In this document: positions 52,959 to 63,297 of the stretch, one piece after another
How positions within the stretch are numbered: the stretch's first letter is position 1
Layout: every line of letters starts with the position of its first letter
Source of the DNA: Methylobacterium iners
GTDB taxonomy: Bacteria > Pseudomonadota > Alphaproteobacteria > Rhizobiales > Beijerinckiaceae
Length of the DNA stretch: 64,000 nt
Assembly (NCBI RefSeq): GCF_022179305.1
Contig: NZ_BPQP01000009.1
Location: forward strand, 1-64,000
Reading direction: 5' to 3'
Notes under the pieces: model-generated
The model's input: only the letters and a program-made list of their open reading frames with translations
What the model was told of the DNA's origin: nothing
Databases searched by the model: none
Program-made: the position numbers and the translations under genes

Positions 52959-53693
52959 ATGCTGACGCGTAAACAGCTCGATCTGCTTCAGTTCATCCAG
53001 CAGCGGATGCGCGAGAGCGGCGTACCGCCCTCGTTCGACGAGATGAAGGACGCCCTCGACCTCAAGTCGAAGTCCGGCATCCACCGCCTTATCACGGCCC
53101 TTGAGGAGCGCGGCTTCCTGCGGCGCCTGCCCAACCGCGCCCGGGCGATCGAGGTGATTCGCATGCCCGAGAGCCTAGGCGGCGGGAACGCCGCACGACC
53201 GGCGGCGTCCGGCGAGGTTCGCCGCTTCACCCCGAGCGTGGTCGAGGGCGGCCGCGCCAAGGCTCCGCCCGCCAAGCCGCCGACGACCCAGGCGACCGAC
53301 GAGAACGGCCGCAGCATGATCATCCCGGTGATGGGTCGGATCGCAGCCGGTACCCCGATCTCGGCGATCCAGAGCCAGAGCCACTCGATCACCATGTCGC
53401 CGGATTTCCTGGCCGGCGGCGAGCATTACGCCCTTGAGGTGCGCGGCGACTCGATGGTCGATGCCGGCATCCTCGACGGCGACCTCGTGGTGATCCGCAA
53501 GCAGGACACCGCCAATACCGGGGACATCATCGTCGCCCTGATCGACGACGAGGAGGCGACCCTGAAGCGCCTGCGCCGGCGCGGCTCCTCGATCGCGCTG
53601 GAGCCGGCCAACCCCGCCTATGAGACCCGCGTGCTGGGTCCGGATCGCGTTCGCATCCAGGGCCGCCTCGTGAGCCTCGTCCGCCGCTACTGA
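52959..53693 (+). CDS. lexA: LexA repressor, SOS regulator
   Basis: 244 residues. The winged helix DNA-binding domain (1-70, with [16 protein letters not shown] as recognition region) is joined by a long hydrophilic linker (about 75-115) to the S24 peptidase domain. The self-cleavage Ser is in [11 protein letters not shown] and the Lys follows the VIRKQD/ATLKRL stretch. RecA-stimulated autocleavage relieves repression. The GAAC-N7 boxes upstream show autoregulation. The stop overlaps the end of the convergent comEC gene by seven bases. Confidence 0.96.
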   Translation: MLTRKQLDLLQFIQQRMRESGVPPSFDEMKDALDLKSKSGIHRLITALEERGFLRRLPNRARAIEVIRMPESLGGGNAARPAASGEVRRFTPSVVEGGRAKAPPAKPPTTQATDENGRSMIIPVMGRIAAGTPISAIQSQSHSITMSPDFLAGGEHYALEVRGDSMVDAGILDGDLVVIRKQDTANTGDIIVALIDDEEATLKRLRRRGSSIALEPANPAYETRVLGPDRVRIQGRLVSLVRRY

Positions 53694-55948
53694 AGTCGCT
53701 CCGGCAGCGCCTGGGTCGGCGTCCCTTCCTCCGGTTCGGTCTCGGCGGCCGGCGGAACGGTGATGCCGACTCGCGGCGGACCCGTCGAGGCTGTTGCGGC
53801 GCGCCAGGGCGGGTTCGAGCCGGGCTTACGCGCCGTCGCGACGACGGGGCCCCCTGGTCCGAAGCGGATCGCTGCCGCACCGTGCGCGGCCAGGAATGTG
53901 CGGTCCAGTAGAAGGGGCGCCGCGCAGCCTGGAGGCGCGATGCTGCGCGCGATCAGGATGCTTGCGCGGGCGCAATCCTCGGCGAAGGCGCGCTTGTCCC
54001 TTGTCAGCGCGACCTGTCCGCCGCCGACGGCCTCGATGGCGCAGCCGATCCGATCGCAGCGCGCGCTCGTGGCCGCGAGGACTTCTGCAGGCTTGCGTGG
54101 ATCGCCGTCGGCCTTCAGCCATTGCTCCAGAACGAAGGAGGGCGGCCGCCCGAGCGCCGCGAGCCGGCCGTCCCGGCCCCGGACGACGGCCCCGGCGCCC
54201 TCTCGGTCGACATAGATGTCGTGACGTTCGGGCGTGGCCGCGAAGGCGAGCCCGAGGGTGGCAGGAAGAAGCCCGAGCCAGCGCAGCCGCGACACCGGCA
54301 CCGTCAGGATGATCAGCGCGGCCGAGAGCAGCCCCAGCGCGCCCGCGCCGAAGGCGGGCACGACGATCGTCGCCTGCGCGAACCCGGCGATCCAGCTGGA
54401 GATCGCCAGCATGCCGCGCACGGCGAGCCCCATCGCCCACCAGACCGGCTGGTCCAGGGCGAAGGGATAGGCGAGGATGCCGAGGACGGCGCAGGGCATC
54501 ACCGCGATGGAGACCAGCGGCAGGGTGAGCGCGTTGCCGACGATGCCGAAGGGCTGGATCGTCTGGAAGTGGTAGGTGGCGAAGGGTGCGGTCGCGATCT
54601 GCGCCACGAGCGTCGTCGCCAGCGTCCCGATCACCGCCGCGGCTGCCAGGGACACCGCCCGCCCGAGCCATCCATCGGTATCCCGGCGCAGGAGATCGCC
54701 CTGGAGAAGCCGCGCGCAGGCGATCAGACCCGCGACCGCGCCGAAGGACATCTGGAAGCTCGGTCCCAGGAGCGCCTCCGGCTCGCGGGCGAGCGCGATC
54801 AGCGCGGCCAGTGCCAGGTTGCGCATGCTGAGCGCCGGTCGGTCGACCAGGATGGCGCCGAGCATGACGAGCGTCATGATCAGCGCGCGCTGGGCCGCGA
54901 GATCCCAGCCGGAGAAGATGCAATAGGCGCTGACACCGACCATGGCGAAGCCGGCGGCGATCTTCTTGATCGGCCAGGCGAGGGCCAGACGCGGTACCAG
55001 GGCGAGGAGCGCCCGCACCAGCCAGAACACGACGCCGGCGGCCAGCACCATGTGCAATCCGGAGATCGAGATGACGTGGTAGATGCCGGCCGCGCGGAGC
55101 ACGTCGTTGGTCTCGGCGTTGATGAGGCCACGCTTGCCGGTGACCAGGGCGGCCGCCACCGCGCCGGCTTGCCCGCCATTGGCGTCAGTGATGCGCCGGG
55201 TGAGCGCGTTGCGGGCGTTGTCGACGGCCGCCGCGAGGCGCAGCGCCGCCGAGGGCGGCTCGGGCGGAGGGCGGACCTCGACCTTGCCGACGAGGGAGCC
55301 GACGGCGCCGATCCCGCGGAAGAAGGCGTCGCGGGCGAAGTCGTAGCCGCCGGGACGCGCTGCCTCGGGCGGCGGCAGCAGGCGGGCGGTGGCGGCGATG
55401 AAGTCGCCGGGCTTGAGCGCCTGGGCCGTCTTGTACGAGACCCGGACGCGGCGGGGCCGCAGCTCGGGCGTGAGCGTGCCGAAGCTCTCGACGCACAGGA
55501 TGAGCCGGGCGCCCTCCTCCCGCTCGTCGAGGGCCTCGATCAGGCCGGTGAGCGGCGCGATGGTGGTCCGGGACAGGACCGGGCTCGCAACCCGGGCGAC
55601 CCGGGTCGCTGCCGCCGCGAAGCCGAGGAAGGCGGCCGCCAGCGCGAGGACCAGGGCGAGGCTGAAGGGCCTCGCGCCGAGGAAGGGCGCCAGCGCCGCG
55701 AGCCCGACGACGACGAGGAGGGGCGCGGCGAGCGCCGGTTCTCCGTCTGCCGCCGTGAAATAGATGAGGATGCCGGCGCCGAAGGCCACGGCGATCCAGG
55801 GAAACAGGCGCCGTTGCTCGGCCTCCCGCGTCAGGCCAGCCGCGAACCAGCCCCGGGCGGCGCCGAGCCAGAGGGAGGGAGCACCGGGACGGCCGGGGGC
55901 GAGGGCCGCCAAGCCCCATCCCGCCGCCCCTGCCCGGCCCTGCGCCAT
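53687..55948 (-). CDS. comEC: ComEC/Rec2-family DNA uptake membrane protein
   Basis: 753 residues. An N-terminal hydrophobic region plus a DUF4131-type soluble domain (about 90-230) precede the competence membrane domain, recognised by [16 protein letters not shown] near residue 290 and [16 protein letters not shown]. The C-terminal part is a reduced beta-lactamase-like domain. It is the candidate channel for single-stranded DNA import, although many alphaproteobacteria keep it without shown competence. The ComEA-like protein at 7104 would be the matching receptor. It converges on lexA with a seven-base overlap. Confidence 0.88.
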   Translation of the reverse strand: MAQGRAGAAGWGLAALAPGRPGAPSLWLGAARGWFAAGLTREAEQRRLFPWIAVAFGAGILIYFTAADGEPALAAPLLVVVGLAALAPFLGARPFSLALVLALAAAFLGFAAAATRVARVASPVLSRTTIAPLTGLIEALDEREEGARLILCVESFGTLTPELRPRRVRVSYKTAQALKPGDFIAATARLLPPPEAARPGGYDFARDAFFRGIGAVGSLVGKVEVRPPPEPPSAALRLAAAVDNARNALTRRITDANGGQAGAVAAALVTGKRGLINAETNDVLRAAGIYHVISISGLHMVLAAGVVFWLVRALLALVPRLALAWPIKKIAAGFAMVGVSAYCIFSGWDLAAQRALIMTLVMLGAILVDRPALSMRNLALAALIALAREPEALLGPSFQMSFGAVAGLIACARLLQGDLLRRDTDGWLGRAVSLAAAAVIGTLATTLVAQIATAPFATYHFQTIQPFGIVGNALTLPLVSIAVMPCAVLGILAYPFALDQPVWWAMGLAVRGMLAISSWIAGFAQATIVVPAFGAGALGLLSAALIILTVPVSRLRWLGLLPATLGLAFAATPERHDIYVDREGAGAVVRGRDGRLAALGRPPSFVLEQWLKADGDPRKPAEVLAATSARCDRIGCAIEAVGGGQVALTRDKRAFAEDCARASILIARSIAPPGCAAPLLLDRTFLAAHGAAAIRFGPGGPVVATARKPGSNPPWRAATASTGPPRVGITVPPAAETEPEEGTPTQALPERLQ

Positions 55949-56083
55949 CGCTCGATCGCCCCGCGGCCCGCCGTGTGATTCCTTAACGCAACCGCCTTCG
56001 CATGCTACACGCCCGCATCTGGGCCGGTCGATCCGCTCTTCGCCCCTCCCTCCCCGCTTCCTCGCACGCCCAAGCCCCGATTG

Positions 56084-57511
56084 ATGTCGTCAGCCGTCGT
56101 CACGCGTTTCGCGCCCTCCCCCACCGGCTACCTCCATATCGGTGGGGCCCGCACAGCCTTGTTCAATTGGCTCTACGCCCGCCGCTTCGGCGGCCGGATG
56201 CTGCTGCGCATCGAGGATACCGACCGCGAGCGCTCGACGCAGGGGGCGATCGACGCGATTCTCGACGGACTCTCCTGGCTCGGCCTCGATTGGGACGGCG
56301 AGGTCGTCTACCAGTTCGCCCGCGCCGAGCGTCACCGTGAGGTCGCCGAGAGCCTGCTGGCGTCGGACGACGCTTATCGCTGCTATGCGAGCCCCGAGGA
56401 GCTCGCCGCCATGCGCGAGAGCGCGCGGGCGGAGGGCCGGCCGATGCGCTACGATGGGCGCTGGCGCGACCGCGATCCCTCCGAGGCGCCCGCCGGGGTC
56501 AAGCCGGTGATACGGCTTCGCGCGCCCTCCGACGGGGAGACGATCGTCGAGGACGGCGTGCAGGGCCGCGTGACGTGGCAGAACCGCGACCTCGACGACC
56601 TCGTCCTCCTGCGCTCGGACGGCAACCCGACCTACATGCTCGCCGTCGTCGTCGACGACCACGACATGGGCGTCACCCAGGTCATCCGCGGCGACGACCA
56701 CCTCACCAACGCTGCCCGCCAGGCTCAGATCTACGGGGCCCTCGGCTGGGCTGTGCCGGCCATGGCCCATATTCCGCTGATCCACGGGGCGGACGGCGCC
56801 AAGCTCTCGAAGCGTCATGGGGCCCTCGGGGTCGATGCCTATCGCGACCTCGGCTACCTGCCGGCGGCGCTGCGCAACTACCTCGTGCGGCTCGGCTGGA
56901 GCCACGGCGATCAGGAGGTCTTCTCCACCGAGGAGATGATCGCCGCCTTCGATCTGAGGGCGATCGGGCGCTCGCCGGCGCGGTTCGACTTCGCCAAGCT
57001 CGAGAACCTGAACGGGCTCTACATTCGCGGCTCCGCGGACGCGGCCTTGGTCGACGCGATCGAGGCCATCCTGCCGGCGCTCGGGCCCGCGCGGGGCCTG
57101 CCCGCGACGCTTCCTCCGGAGCTGCGCGCCAAGCTGACGGAAGCGATGCCGGGTCTCAAGGAACGGGCCAAGACCCTCGTCGAGCTCCTGGACAGCGCCT
57201 ATTACCTCACGGCCGCCCGCCCGCTCGCCCTCGACGACAAGGCCGCCGGCCTGCTCTCGCCGGAGGCCCGGGAGCGGCTTGCCGGGGTGCTGCTGGCGCT
57301 CGAATCCCTGCCGGACTGGGACGCGACCGCGACCGAGGGTGCGGTGCGGCAATTCGCTGAGGCCGCCGGCCTGAAGCTCGGCCAGATCGCGCAGCCCCTA
57401 CGGGCCGCACTGACGGGCCGCGCGACCTCGCCGCCTCTCTTCGACGTCATGGCGGTGCTCGGCCGCGACGAGTGCCTCGGGCGCCTTCGCGACCAGCTGG
57501 TCGCCGCCTGA
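56084..57511 (+). CDS. gltX: Glutamyl-tRNA synthetase, copy 2
   Basis: 475 residues. HIGH-equivalent [20 protein letters not shown]-equivalent KLSKRHG, plus the usual [16 protein letters not shown]-like [14 protein letters not shown] region. It is longer and closer to canonical bacterial GluRS than the copy at 40732. The ATG at 56084 is used; TTG 56081 directly before it is a poorer start. Located between comEC (divergent) and gltA (same strand), the usual rhizobial position. Confidence 0.94.
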   Translation: MSSAVVTRFAPSPTGYLHIGGARTALFNWLYARRFGGRMLLRIEDTDRERSTQGAIDAILDGLSWLGLDWDGEVVYQFARAERHREVAESLLASDDAYRCYASPEELAAMRESARAEGRPMRYDGRWRDRDPSEAPAGVKPVIRLRAPSDGETIVEDGVQGRVTWQNRDLDDLVLLRSDGNPTYMLAVVVDDHDMGVTQVIRGDDHLTNAARQAQIYGALGWAVPAMAHIPLIHGADGAKLSKRHGALGVDAYRDLGYLPAALRNYLVRLGWSHGDQEVFSTEEMIAAFDLRAIGRSPARFDFAKLENLNGLYIRGSADAALVDAIEAILPALGPARGLPATLPPELRAKLTEAMPGLKERAKTLVELLDSAYYLTAARPLALDDKAAGLLSPEARERLAGVLLALESLPDWDATATEGAVRQFAEAAGLKLGQIAQPLRAALTGRATSPPLFDVMAVLGRDECLGRLRDQLVAA

Positions 57512-57778
57512 CGACCTCCGACGGCGCTGCGAGGGCACTCGGCCGGCCCGGATCTCGCTTGCGGCGGCGAGGGATCGGACGGCGTCGGTTGATGGCGCCC
57601 GGTCGATCCGCTAACTCGGTAGGCGTGTGAGCAACTGCAGCAATCGCTGCGGCCGCGCAACGGTGCCGGGTGGTCGATCCGTCGATGCCCGGATCGGCGC
57701 GCTTCCCTTCAAGGTCCGCCTGCCAAGGTCTGTTCCTCGCAAAAGTCCGCCCGTCGCCAGGAAAGGGTCCACGTTCCC

Positions 57779-59068
57779 ATGAGCGCCTCCAGCACCATCA
57801 CCGTGGGCGACAACCACGTCGACTTGCCGGTCAAGACCGGAACGATCGGGCCGGACGTCATCGATATCGGCAAGCTGCACGCCAAGACCGGAGTCTTCAC
57901 CTTCGACCCCGGCTTCACCTCGACCGCCTCCTGCGAATCGAAGATCACCTATATCGACGGCGATGCCGGGGTGCTGCTCTATCGCGGCTACCCGATCGAG
58001 CAGATCGCCGAGCAGGGCGACTTTCTCGAGACCTGCTACCTGATGCTCTTCGGCGAGCTGCCGACGCCGGCCCAGAAGGCCGATTTCGACTACCGGGTCA
58101 CGCGCCACACCATGGTGCACGACCAGATGAACCGCTTCTTCCAGGGCTTCCGCCGCGACGCGCATCCCATGGCGATCATGGTCGCCTGCGTCGGCGCGCT
58201 CTCGGCCTTCTATCACGACTCGACCGACATCTCGGACGACAAGCAGCGGATGATCGCGTCCCTGCGCATGATCGCCAAGATGCCGACGCTCGCGGCGATG
58301 GCCTACAAGTATTCGATCGGTCAGCCCTTCGTCTATCCGAAGAACGACCTCGACTACACGTCGAACTTCCTGCGGATGTGCTTCGCGGTGCCGTGCGAGG
58401 AATACGTCGTCAACCCGATCTTCGCCCGGGCGCTGGACCGGATCTTCATCCTGCACGCCGATCACGAGCAGAACGCCTCGACCTCGACGGTGCGGCTCGC
58501 CGGCTCGTCCGGCGCCAATCCCTTCGCCTGCATCGCCGCCGGCATCGCCTGCCTGTGGGGACCGGCCCATGGCGGCGCCAACGAGGCGGCGCTCAAGATG
58601 CTGGAGGAGATCGGCACGCCCGACAACGTCGCGAAATACGTCGCCAAGGCCAAGGACAAGAACGATCCGTTCCGCCTGATGGGCTTCGGCCATCGGGTCT
58701 ACAAGAACTACGACCCGCGCGCCCGCATCATGCAGCGCACGACCCACGAGGTCCTCGGTCAGCTCGGCATCAAGGACGATCCGCTGCTCGAAGTGGCCGT
58801 GCAGCTCGAGCAGATCGCGCTGAAGGACGAGTACTTCATCGAGAAGAAACTCTACCCGAACATCGACTTCTACTCGGGCATCACCCTGAAGGCGCTGGGC
58901 TTCCCGACCTCGATGTTCACGGTGCTGTTCGCGCTGGCGCGCACGGTGGGCTGGATCGCGCAATGGGCCGAGATGATCGAGGACCCCTCCCAGAAGATCG
59001 GGCGGCCGCGCCAGCTCTATATCGGTCCGGACAAGCGGGAATACGTCCCCATCGACCAGCGGGGCTGA
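57779..59068 (+). CDS. gltA: Citrate synthase
   Basis: 429 residues, type II (hexameric, gram-negative) citrate synthase. Catalytic residues lie in [15 protein letters not shown] (His), [12 protein letters not shown] (His) and the late [11 protein letters not shown] region with Asp. The NADH-regulated N-terminal domain is present (GDNHVDLPV onward). It condenses acetyl-CoA and oxaloacetate, the entry to the TCA cycle. The 267-base gap upstream shows an AGGAAAGGG site but no other recognised signal. Confidence 0.96.
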   Translation: MSASSTITVGDNHVDLPVKTGTIGPDVIDIGKLHAKTGVFTFDPGFTSTASCESKITYIDGDAGVLLYRGYPIEQIAEQGDFLETCYLMLFGELPTPAQKADFDYRVTRHTMVHDQMNRFFQGFRRDAHPMAIMVACVGALSAFYHDSTDISDDKQRMIASLRMIAKMPTLAAMAYKYSIGQPFVYPKNDLDYTSNFLRMCFAVPCEEYVVNPIFARALDRIFILHADHEQNASTSTVRLAGSSGANPFACIAAGIACLWGPAHGGANEAALKMLEEIGTPDNVAKYVAKAKDKNDPFRLMGFGHRVYKNYDPRARIMQRTTHEVLGQLGIKDDPLLEVAVQLEQIALKDEYFIEKKLYPNIDFYSGITLKALGFPTSMFTVLFALARTVGWIAQWAEMIEDPSQKIGRPRQLYIGPDKREYVPIDQRG

Positions 59069-59110
59069 GGCGACGGGAGACGCGAGGGCGCGCCTGCGGA
59101 ACGGGTGCGC

Positions 59111-59563
59111 CTATCGCCGCCGCAGCGCGGGGACGAAGTCCCTGTCCGTCAGGGCGGCCGCGAGGAGCGCGAACAGGCCCGCATGCAGCACGCCCGCCGC
59201 GAGGCCGGCATCCTGCATGCGCCAGAGCGCCACGGTCCCCGCTGCCATGAGGGACGGGCCGGCGACGTAGACGAGGCTTCGCCACGCCGCTGCGGGGCGC
59301 GCCAGTCGCCAGAAGCTCGCAACCGCGGCGAGGAGCAGGAAGGCGCCCTTCAGGAGCGCCATGAAGCGCATGAGCCGCACGAGGTCGGGATCGGCCCTGG
59401 CCGCCGCGGCGCCGTCGATGCTGCCGGCGATGGCGAAGGCCGCGATCAGCCCGAGCAGGAGCATTGCCCGCTTCGCTCGCGCCGAGACGGCCTGTTCATC
59501 CCGCGCCGCGGCCTCGCGCCTCGGCGGGCCGGACTCCGTCGCGTATGGCGTGATCGTCACCAT
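59111..59563 (-). CDS. Small membrane protein, function unknown
   Basis: 150 residues with four hydrophobic segments (about 30-50, 63-82, 95-112 and 120-138) after a hydrophilic N-terminus. It was not recognised as a family. The start was set at ATG 59563 because GGGAGG lies six bases upstream; ATG 59569 touches the site directly. It is convergent with gltA (42 bases) and downstream of lpxB by about 80 bases on the same strand, so it could be the last gene of that operon. Confidence 0.65.
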   Translation of the reverse strand: MVTITPYATESGPPRREAAARDEQAVSARAKRAMLLLGLIAAFAIAGSIDGAAAARADPDLVRLMRFMALLKGAFLLLAAVASFWRLARPAAAWRSLVYVAGPSLMAAGTVALWRMQDAGLAAGVLHAGLFALLAAALTDRDFVPALRRR

Positions 59564-59641
59564 GATCATCCTCCCGGAAGGTCGATCCCCTCAGGATAGC
59601 CGCAATGGGCCGCGTGACCAGGGCCGGCCGTCGCGCCGTCG

Positions 59642-60826
59642 TCAGGCGATCGCGGCGACGCCGCGTCGGGTCGTCCCCAGCACGATCCGGGCGGCGCTCC
59701 GGCTCGGATCGTCGCCGCAGGGAAGCCGCATCAGGTCGTCGATGCGCTCCAGGGCCTGCACCTGCGCGTCGCGCTGCGGTCCGCCTGAGAGGAGTGGCGC
59801 GAGCGCGTCGGCAAGCCGCGGGGCCGTGCATTCGGCCTGGATGAATTCCGGCATGGCGTTCTGGCCGAGGATGAGGTTCGGCAGCACGATCGTCGGCACT
59901 TGGATGAGGCGGCGCGCCACCACCTCCTCCAGGCGCGAGACCTTGTAGGCCACCACCATCGGCACCCCGGCGAGCGCCAGCTCGAGGGTGACGGTGCCCG
60001 AGGCCGCGAGCGCCGCTCGCGCCCGCCGGAAGCTCGCGTACTTGCCCGGCTCGCCGTGTACCAGGCGAACGGGTGCCTCCCAGGGGATCGTCAGGCGCTC
60101 GATCAGCGCACGATGGCGCGAGACCGCCGGCAGCACCGCGTCGACCGGGCCGAGGCGCTCGGTCAGCAGCTTCAGCGTCGCCCCGAACACCGGCATCAGC
60201 CGCTCGATCTCCGAGCGGCGCGAGCCCGGCAGGACCAGGAGCGTCGGCGGCCGGCTCTCCCGGGCCGCAGCCTCCCCCGGGCCCGGCCGCAGCTCCGCGA
60301 GGCGCTCGATCAAGGGGTGACCGACATAGGTGCAGGCAGGCCCGTTGAGGCGGCGATGCGCCTCGGGCTCGAAGGGCAGGAGCGCGAGCACGTGGTCGAT
60401 GAAGGGCCGCATGCCGGCTGCCCGCCACGGCCGCCAGGCCCAGACGCTCGGCGAGACGTAGTCGACGATGGGCAGGTCCGGCATCGCCTTGCGCACCCGC
60501 GAGGCGACGGCGTGGGTGAAGCCGGGGCTGTCGATGATGACGAGGATGTCGGGCTGCGCGGCGACGACGCCCTCCACCGTCTGGCGGATGCGGCGCATCA
60601 GGGTGCGGAGGCGCGCGAGCACGGGCAGGTAGCCCATCACCGCCACGTCGTCGATCGGGAACAGCGAGGGAAACCCCTGCGCAATCATCGCCTCGCCGCC
60701 GACGCCGCCGAAGGCGATCGGTCGGTCGGACAGGGCGATGAGCGCCCGCATCAGCTTGGCGCCGAGCTGGTCGCCGGAATCCTCGCCCGCCACCAGCCAG
60801 ATTTTCTTCGCGGTTCCGGCGTTCAC
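59642..60826 (-). CDS. lpxB: Lipid-A-disaccharide synthase
   Basis: 394 residues, GT-B glycosyltransferase of family 19. Recognised by WLVAGEDSGDQLGAKL at the N-terminus, DSPGFTHAVA, YVSPSVWAWRP, LPGSRRSEI and ASGTVTLELA. It joins UDP-diacylglucosamine and lipid X to the tetraacyl disaccharide at the inner membrane. GTG 60826 overlaps the lpxI stop (GTGA), so the two are coupled. Confidence 0.95.
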   Translation of the reverse strand: MNAGTAKKIWLVAGEDSGDQLGAKLMRALIALSDRPIAFGGVGGEAMIAQGFPSLFPIDDVAVMGYLPVLARLRTLMRRIRQTVEGVVAAQPDILVIIDSPGFTHAVASRVRKAMPDLPIVDYVSPSVWAWRPWRAAGMRPFIDHVLALLPFEPEAHRRLNGPACTYVGHPLIERLAELRPGPGEAAARESRPPTLLVLPGSRRSEIERLMPVFGATLKLLTERLGPVDAVLPAVSRHRALIERLTIPWEAPVRLVHGEPGKYASFRRARAALAASGTVTLELALAGVPMVVAYKVSRLEEVVARRLIQVPTIVLPNLILGQNAMPEFIQAECTAPRLADALAPLLSGGPQRDAQVQALERIDDLMRLPCGDDPSRSAARIVLGTTRRGVAAIA

Positions 60827-61671
60827 GGATCGACCTTCAGGCCGACGACGAACAGGCCGAGACGATCGGCGGCCGCGACGGTCGCCGGGCGGTCGATGAT
60901 GAGCGTCAGCCCGGCCTGGATCGCGAGCCCGGCGCAGCCGGCGGCGGCGGCCTTCACCACCGTGCGCGGGCCCACCGCCGGAAGGTCGACGCGCAGGTCC
61001 TGGCCCTCCTTGGCGAGCTTGACGAGGACCGTGCCGGGCTGGGCGTGGCCGAAGCCGAGCGGACGGCGCCCGAGCGCACGGGCGCGAGCGAGCATCCGGT
61101 CGGTGCCCTCCGGTCCCTCGACGGTGATGGCGCGCTGGGCGCAGACGACGGTCGCCTGGCCGACGTCGAAGGGCGAGAGCGCGCCGAGCAGAGCGCGCCC
61201 GGTGGCGATCGAGGCCAGCGAGGCCGGGTCGGGCGCGTGCCGCCCGAGCTGGCCCTCCGGGCTCAGGAGGTCCGGCGCGACCGTGTGGACGCCCAGGACG
61301 CGATGACCGTTCTCCTCCAGCAGCGCCAGGGCCCCGCGCAGGAGGCGGTCGTCGCCGCCGCTGGCGATGGCCCGCAGCGCCTCACGGTTGCGCAGGGCCG
61401 CAGCGGCGTTGAAGATCGCGGCGGGGCTCGGGCGCGAGACGCCGCCGGCCGGAACGATCTCGGCCGGGCCCCAGAGCTTCAGGACCTTGAGGATTCCTGC
61501 GATGTCGAGGAGGTCGACGCTGGCCTCGGCCCGCGCCCGCATCGACCGTTCCGCGAAGCCGCGGATCGCGAGCACGCGGAAACGACGGCCCGCCTGCTCC
61601 AGCGAGGTCGCGACGAGCTCGGGAAGACGGCCGGCGCCGGCCACGAGGACGAGGGGTAGGGACGCGCTCAT
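60823..61671 (-). CDS. lpxI: UDP-2,3-diacylglucosamine pyrophosphatase LpxI
   Basis: 282 residues of the DUF1009 family that replaces LpxH in alphaproteobacteria. Landmarks are LPLVLVAGAGRLPELVA at the start, VPAGGVSRPS, ASGGDDRLLRGAL and VDLPAVGPRTV. It hydrolyses UDP-2,3-diacylglucosamine to lipid X. The start at 61671 excludes an upstream frame that passes through the repeat element. It is separated from lpxA by 187 bases carrying that element. Confidence 0.94.
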   Translation of the reverse strand: MSASLPLVLVAGAGRLPELVATSLEQAGRRFRVLAIRGFAERSMRARAEASVDLLDIAGILKVLKLWGPAEIVPAGGVSRPSPAAIFNAAAALRNREALRAIASGGDDRLLRGALALLEENGHRVLGVHTVAPDLLSPEGQLGRHAPDPASLASIATGRALLGALSPFDVGQATVVCAQRAITVEGPEGTDRMLARARALGRRPLGFGHAQPGTVLVKLAKEGQDLRVDLPAVGPRTVVKAAAAGCAGLAIQAGLTLIIDRPATVAAADRLGLFVVGLKVDP

Positions 61672-61696
61672 CGGAGCCGGACGAGACCGAACGCCG

Positions 61697-61837
61697 CTTC
61701 CCTTCCCCCTGTGCGGGAGAGGGTTGCCCCTGCGTCGGCGAGGGTCGGCTGAGGGGAGCGCGACGTATCCGGAAGGGGCGATGCTTCCCTCCTCCGCCTG
61801 CTCCGCAGGCACCCTCCCCCGCGGAAGGAGGAGGGAG
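61697..61837. repeat. Repeat element between lpxI and lpxA
   Basis: Holds a diverged copy of the CCTTCCCC-TGTG-GGGGAG unit (61697-61723), then a strong hairpin: arms 61784-61795 and 61827-61837 (CTCCCTCCTCC type) enclose a perfect inner stem 61796-61810 (GCCTGC, TCC, GCAGGC). It is related to the elements at 1611-1731 and 10594-10620 and interrupts an operon whose other genes overlap. Confidence 0.65.
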
Positions 61838-61858
61838 ATGCGCGCCTCTCGTTCCGGC

Positions 61859-62671
61859 TCATCCCGCTGCCGGCGTGCCGCGGGGCGTGCAGATCGAGCG
61901 CTTGCCGCCGGCGCGGATGAACGCGATGATCTCGCCGACCGCCGAATGCCCGTCGAATTCCAGCGCGACGTCCTCCAACCGCTCCATCAGCGTGCCTTCG
62001 GGCGCGAAGAGCAGGCGGTAGGCCCGGCGAAGCGCGTGAATGTCGTCGCGCGCGAAGCCGCGGCGCTGCAGCCCGATGATGTTGAGGCCCGACAGGTAGG
62101 CGCGGTTGCCGAGCGCCATGCCGTAGGGGATGCAATCGTTCTCCAGCCCCGACAGGCCGCCGACGAAGGCGTGGGCGCCGACGCGCGCGAACTGGATCAC
62201 AGCGGCGCCGCCGCCGATGATGGCATAGTCGCCGACATGGCAGTGCCCGGCGAGCATGACGTTGTTCGAGAACACGACGCCGTCGCCGACATGGCAATCG
62301 TGGCCGACATGGGAATTGGCAAGGAAGGCGCAGCGGTCGCCCACCACCGTCTCCAGGCCGCCCCCGGCCGTGCCCGGACTCATGGTGACGCCCTCGCGGA
62401 TCAGGCAATCGGCGCCGATCGTCAGCGTCGAGGCCTCGCCGCGGTACTTCAAGTCCTGCGGCGGGTGGCCGATTGAGGCGAAGGGATAGAGCTTCGTACG
62501 CGGCCCGATGCGGGTCCGGCCCGCCACGACGACGTGGCTCACGAGCTCGCAGCCCTCGCCCAGGCTGACCTCGGGCCCGACATGGCAGAAGGGACCGATC
62601 CGGACGCCCTCCCCGATCGCGGCGCCGTCCTCGACGACCGCGCTCGGGTGGATCGCGGCGGGGCCGCTCAC
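61859..62671 (-). CDS. lpxA: UDP-N-acetylglucosamine O-acyltransferase
   Basis: 270 residues, left-handed beta-helix with hexapeptide repeats from [17 protein letters not shown] to about residue 190. The catalytic His is in [11 protein letters not shown]. It puts the first 3-hydroxyacyl chain on UDP-GlcNAc. The start is GTG 62671 overlapping the fabZ stop (GTGA). The frame continuing upstream lies inside fabZ. Confidence 0.95.
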   Translation of the reverse strand: MSGPAAIHPSAVVEDGAAIGEGVRIGPFCHVGPEVSLGEGCELVSHVVVAGRTRIGPRTKLYPFASIGHPPQDLKYRGEASTLTIGADCLIREGVTMSPGTAGGGLETVVGDRCAFLANSHVGHDCHVGDGVVFSNNVMLAGHCHVGDYAIIGGGAAVIQFARVGAHAFVGGLSGLENDCIPYGMALGNRAYLSGLNIIGLQRRGFARDDIHALRRAYRLLFAPEGTLMERLEDVALEFDGHSAVGEIIAFIRAGGKRSICTPRGTPAAG

Positions 62672-63132
62672 TCCGTCACCAGCATGGCGCCGATCTCGGC
62701 CTGGGCCACCACCGTGTCCCCGACCCGCGCTTCGCCCTTGAACCACCACATGGTCTTCCGCTGGTTCACCTTGGTCATGTGGTAGCGGATCGTGTCGCCC
62801 GGCACGACCGGCTTGCGGAACTTGCACTTGTCGATCGTCGTGAAGAAGACCTGCTTGGTGCGCACGGTCTCGCTCATGATGTGCCGACAGCAGATCGCGC
62901 CCGCCGTCTGGGCCATGCCCTCGATCAGGAGCACGCCGGGGAAGACCGGCAGACCCGGGAAGTGCCCGGTGAACTGGGGCTCGTTGATCGTGACGTTCTT
63001 GATGCCGATACAGGATTCGTCGCGGTCGATCTCGATGATCCGGTCGATCAAGAGGAACGGGTAGCGGTGAGGCAGGAGCTCCAGGATTGTCTGGATGTCG
63101 GCCGAGCCGAGCTCACGCGGCATCTCGTTCAT
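62668..63132 (-). CDS. fabZ: 3-hydroxyacyl-ACP dehydratase FabZ
   Basis: 154 residues, hot-dog fold. Catalytic His in [14 protein letters not shown] and Glu in [11 protein letters not shown]; the HFPGxPVFPG loop is present. It dehydrates 3-hydroxyacyl-ACP, competing with LpxA for the same pool, so co-translation with lpxA makes sense. In most relatives lpxD and bamA lie directly upstream; here the upstream neighbour is cysN, so the cluster is broken. Confidence 0.95.
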   Translation of the reverse strand: MNEMPRELGSADIQTILELLPHRYPFLLIDRIIEIDRDESCIGIKNVTINEPQFTGHFPGLPVFPGVLLIEGMAQTAGAICCRHIMSETVRTKQVFFTTIDKCKFRKPVVPGDTIRYHMTKVNQRKTMWWFKGEARVGDTVVAQAEIGAMLVTE

Positions 63133-63226
63133 CGATCAAAGCACTCCGCTACGCGCGCCGGCGTTCCCCGACGCCCGCCCAGTCTCGTCCGTCATGACGG
63201 TGGAGCCGCCCTCTTCGACAGAAAAA

Positions 63227-63255
63227 GGGGCGGATGCAAGGCCTGCATCCGCCCC
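63227..63255 (-). terminator. Intrinsic terminator downstream of cysN
   Basis: A perfect 12-bp stem (GGGGCGGATGCA with TGCATCCGCCCC, five-base loop). Read on the minus strand it is followed directly by TTTTTC, giving a classical rho-independent terminator for cysN, 43 bases after its stop. Confidence 0.9.
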
Positions 63256-63297
63256 TGAGCCAGGTATCGCCCGGGTTGCGTCGCCGGAAGGCACGCC

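Noticed and set aside
54122-55978. 618-codon open frame opposite comEC
   Set aside because: Shadow frame typical of high-GC DNA; charged low-complexity translation with no start signal, and comEC motifs lie on the other strand.
57611-58963. 450-codon open frame opposite gltA
   Set aside because: Antisense shadow of a highly conserved citrate synthase gene.
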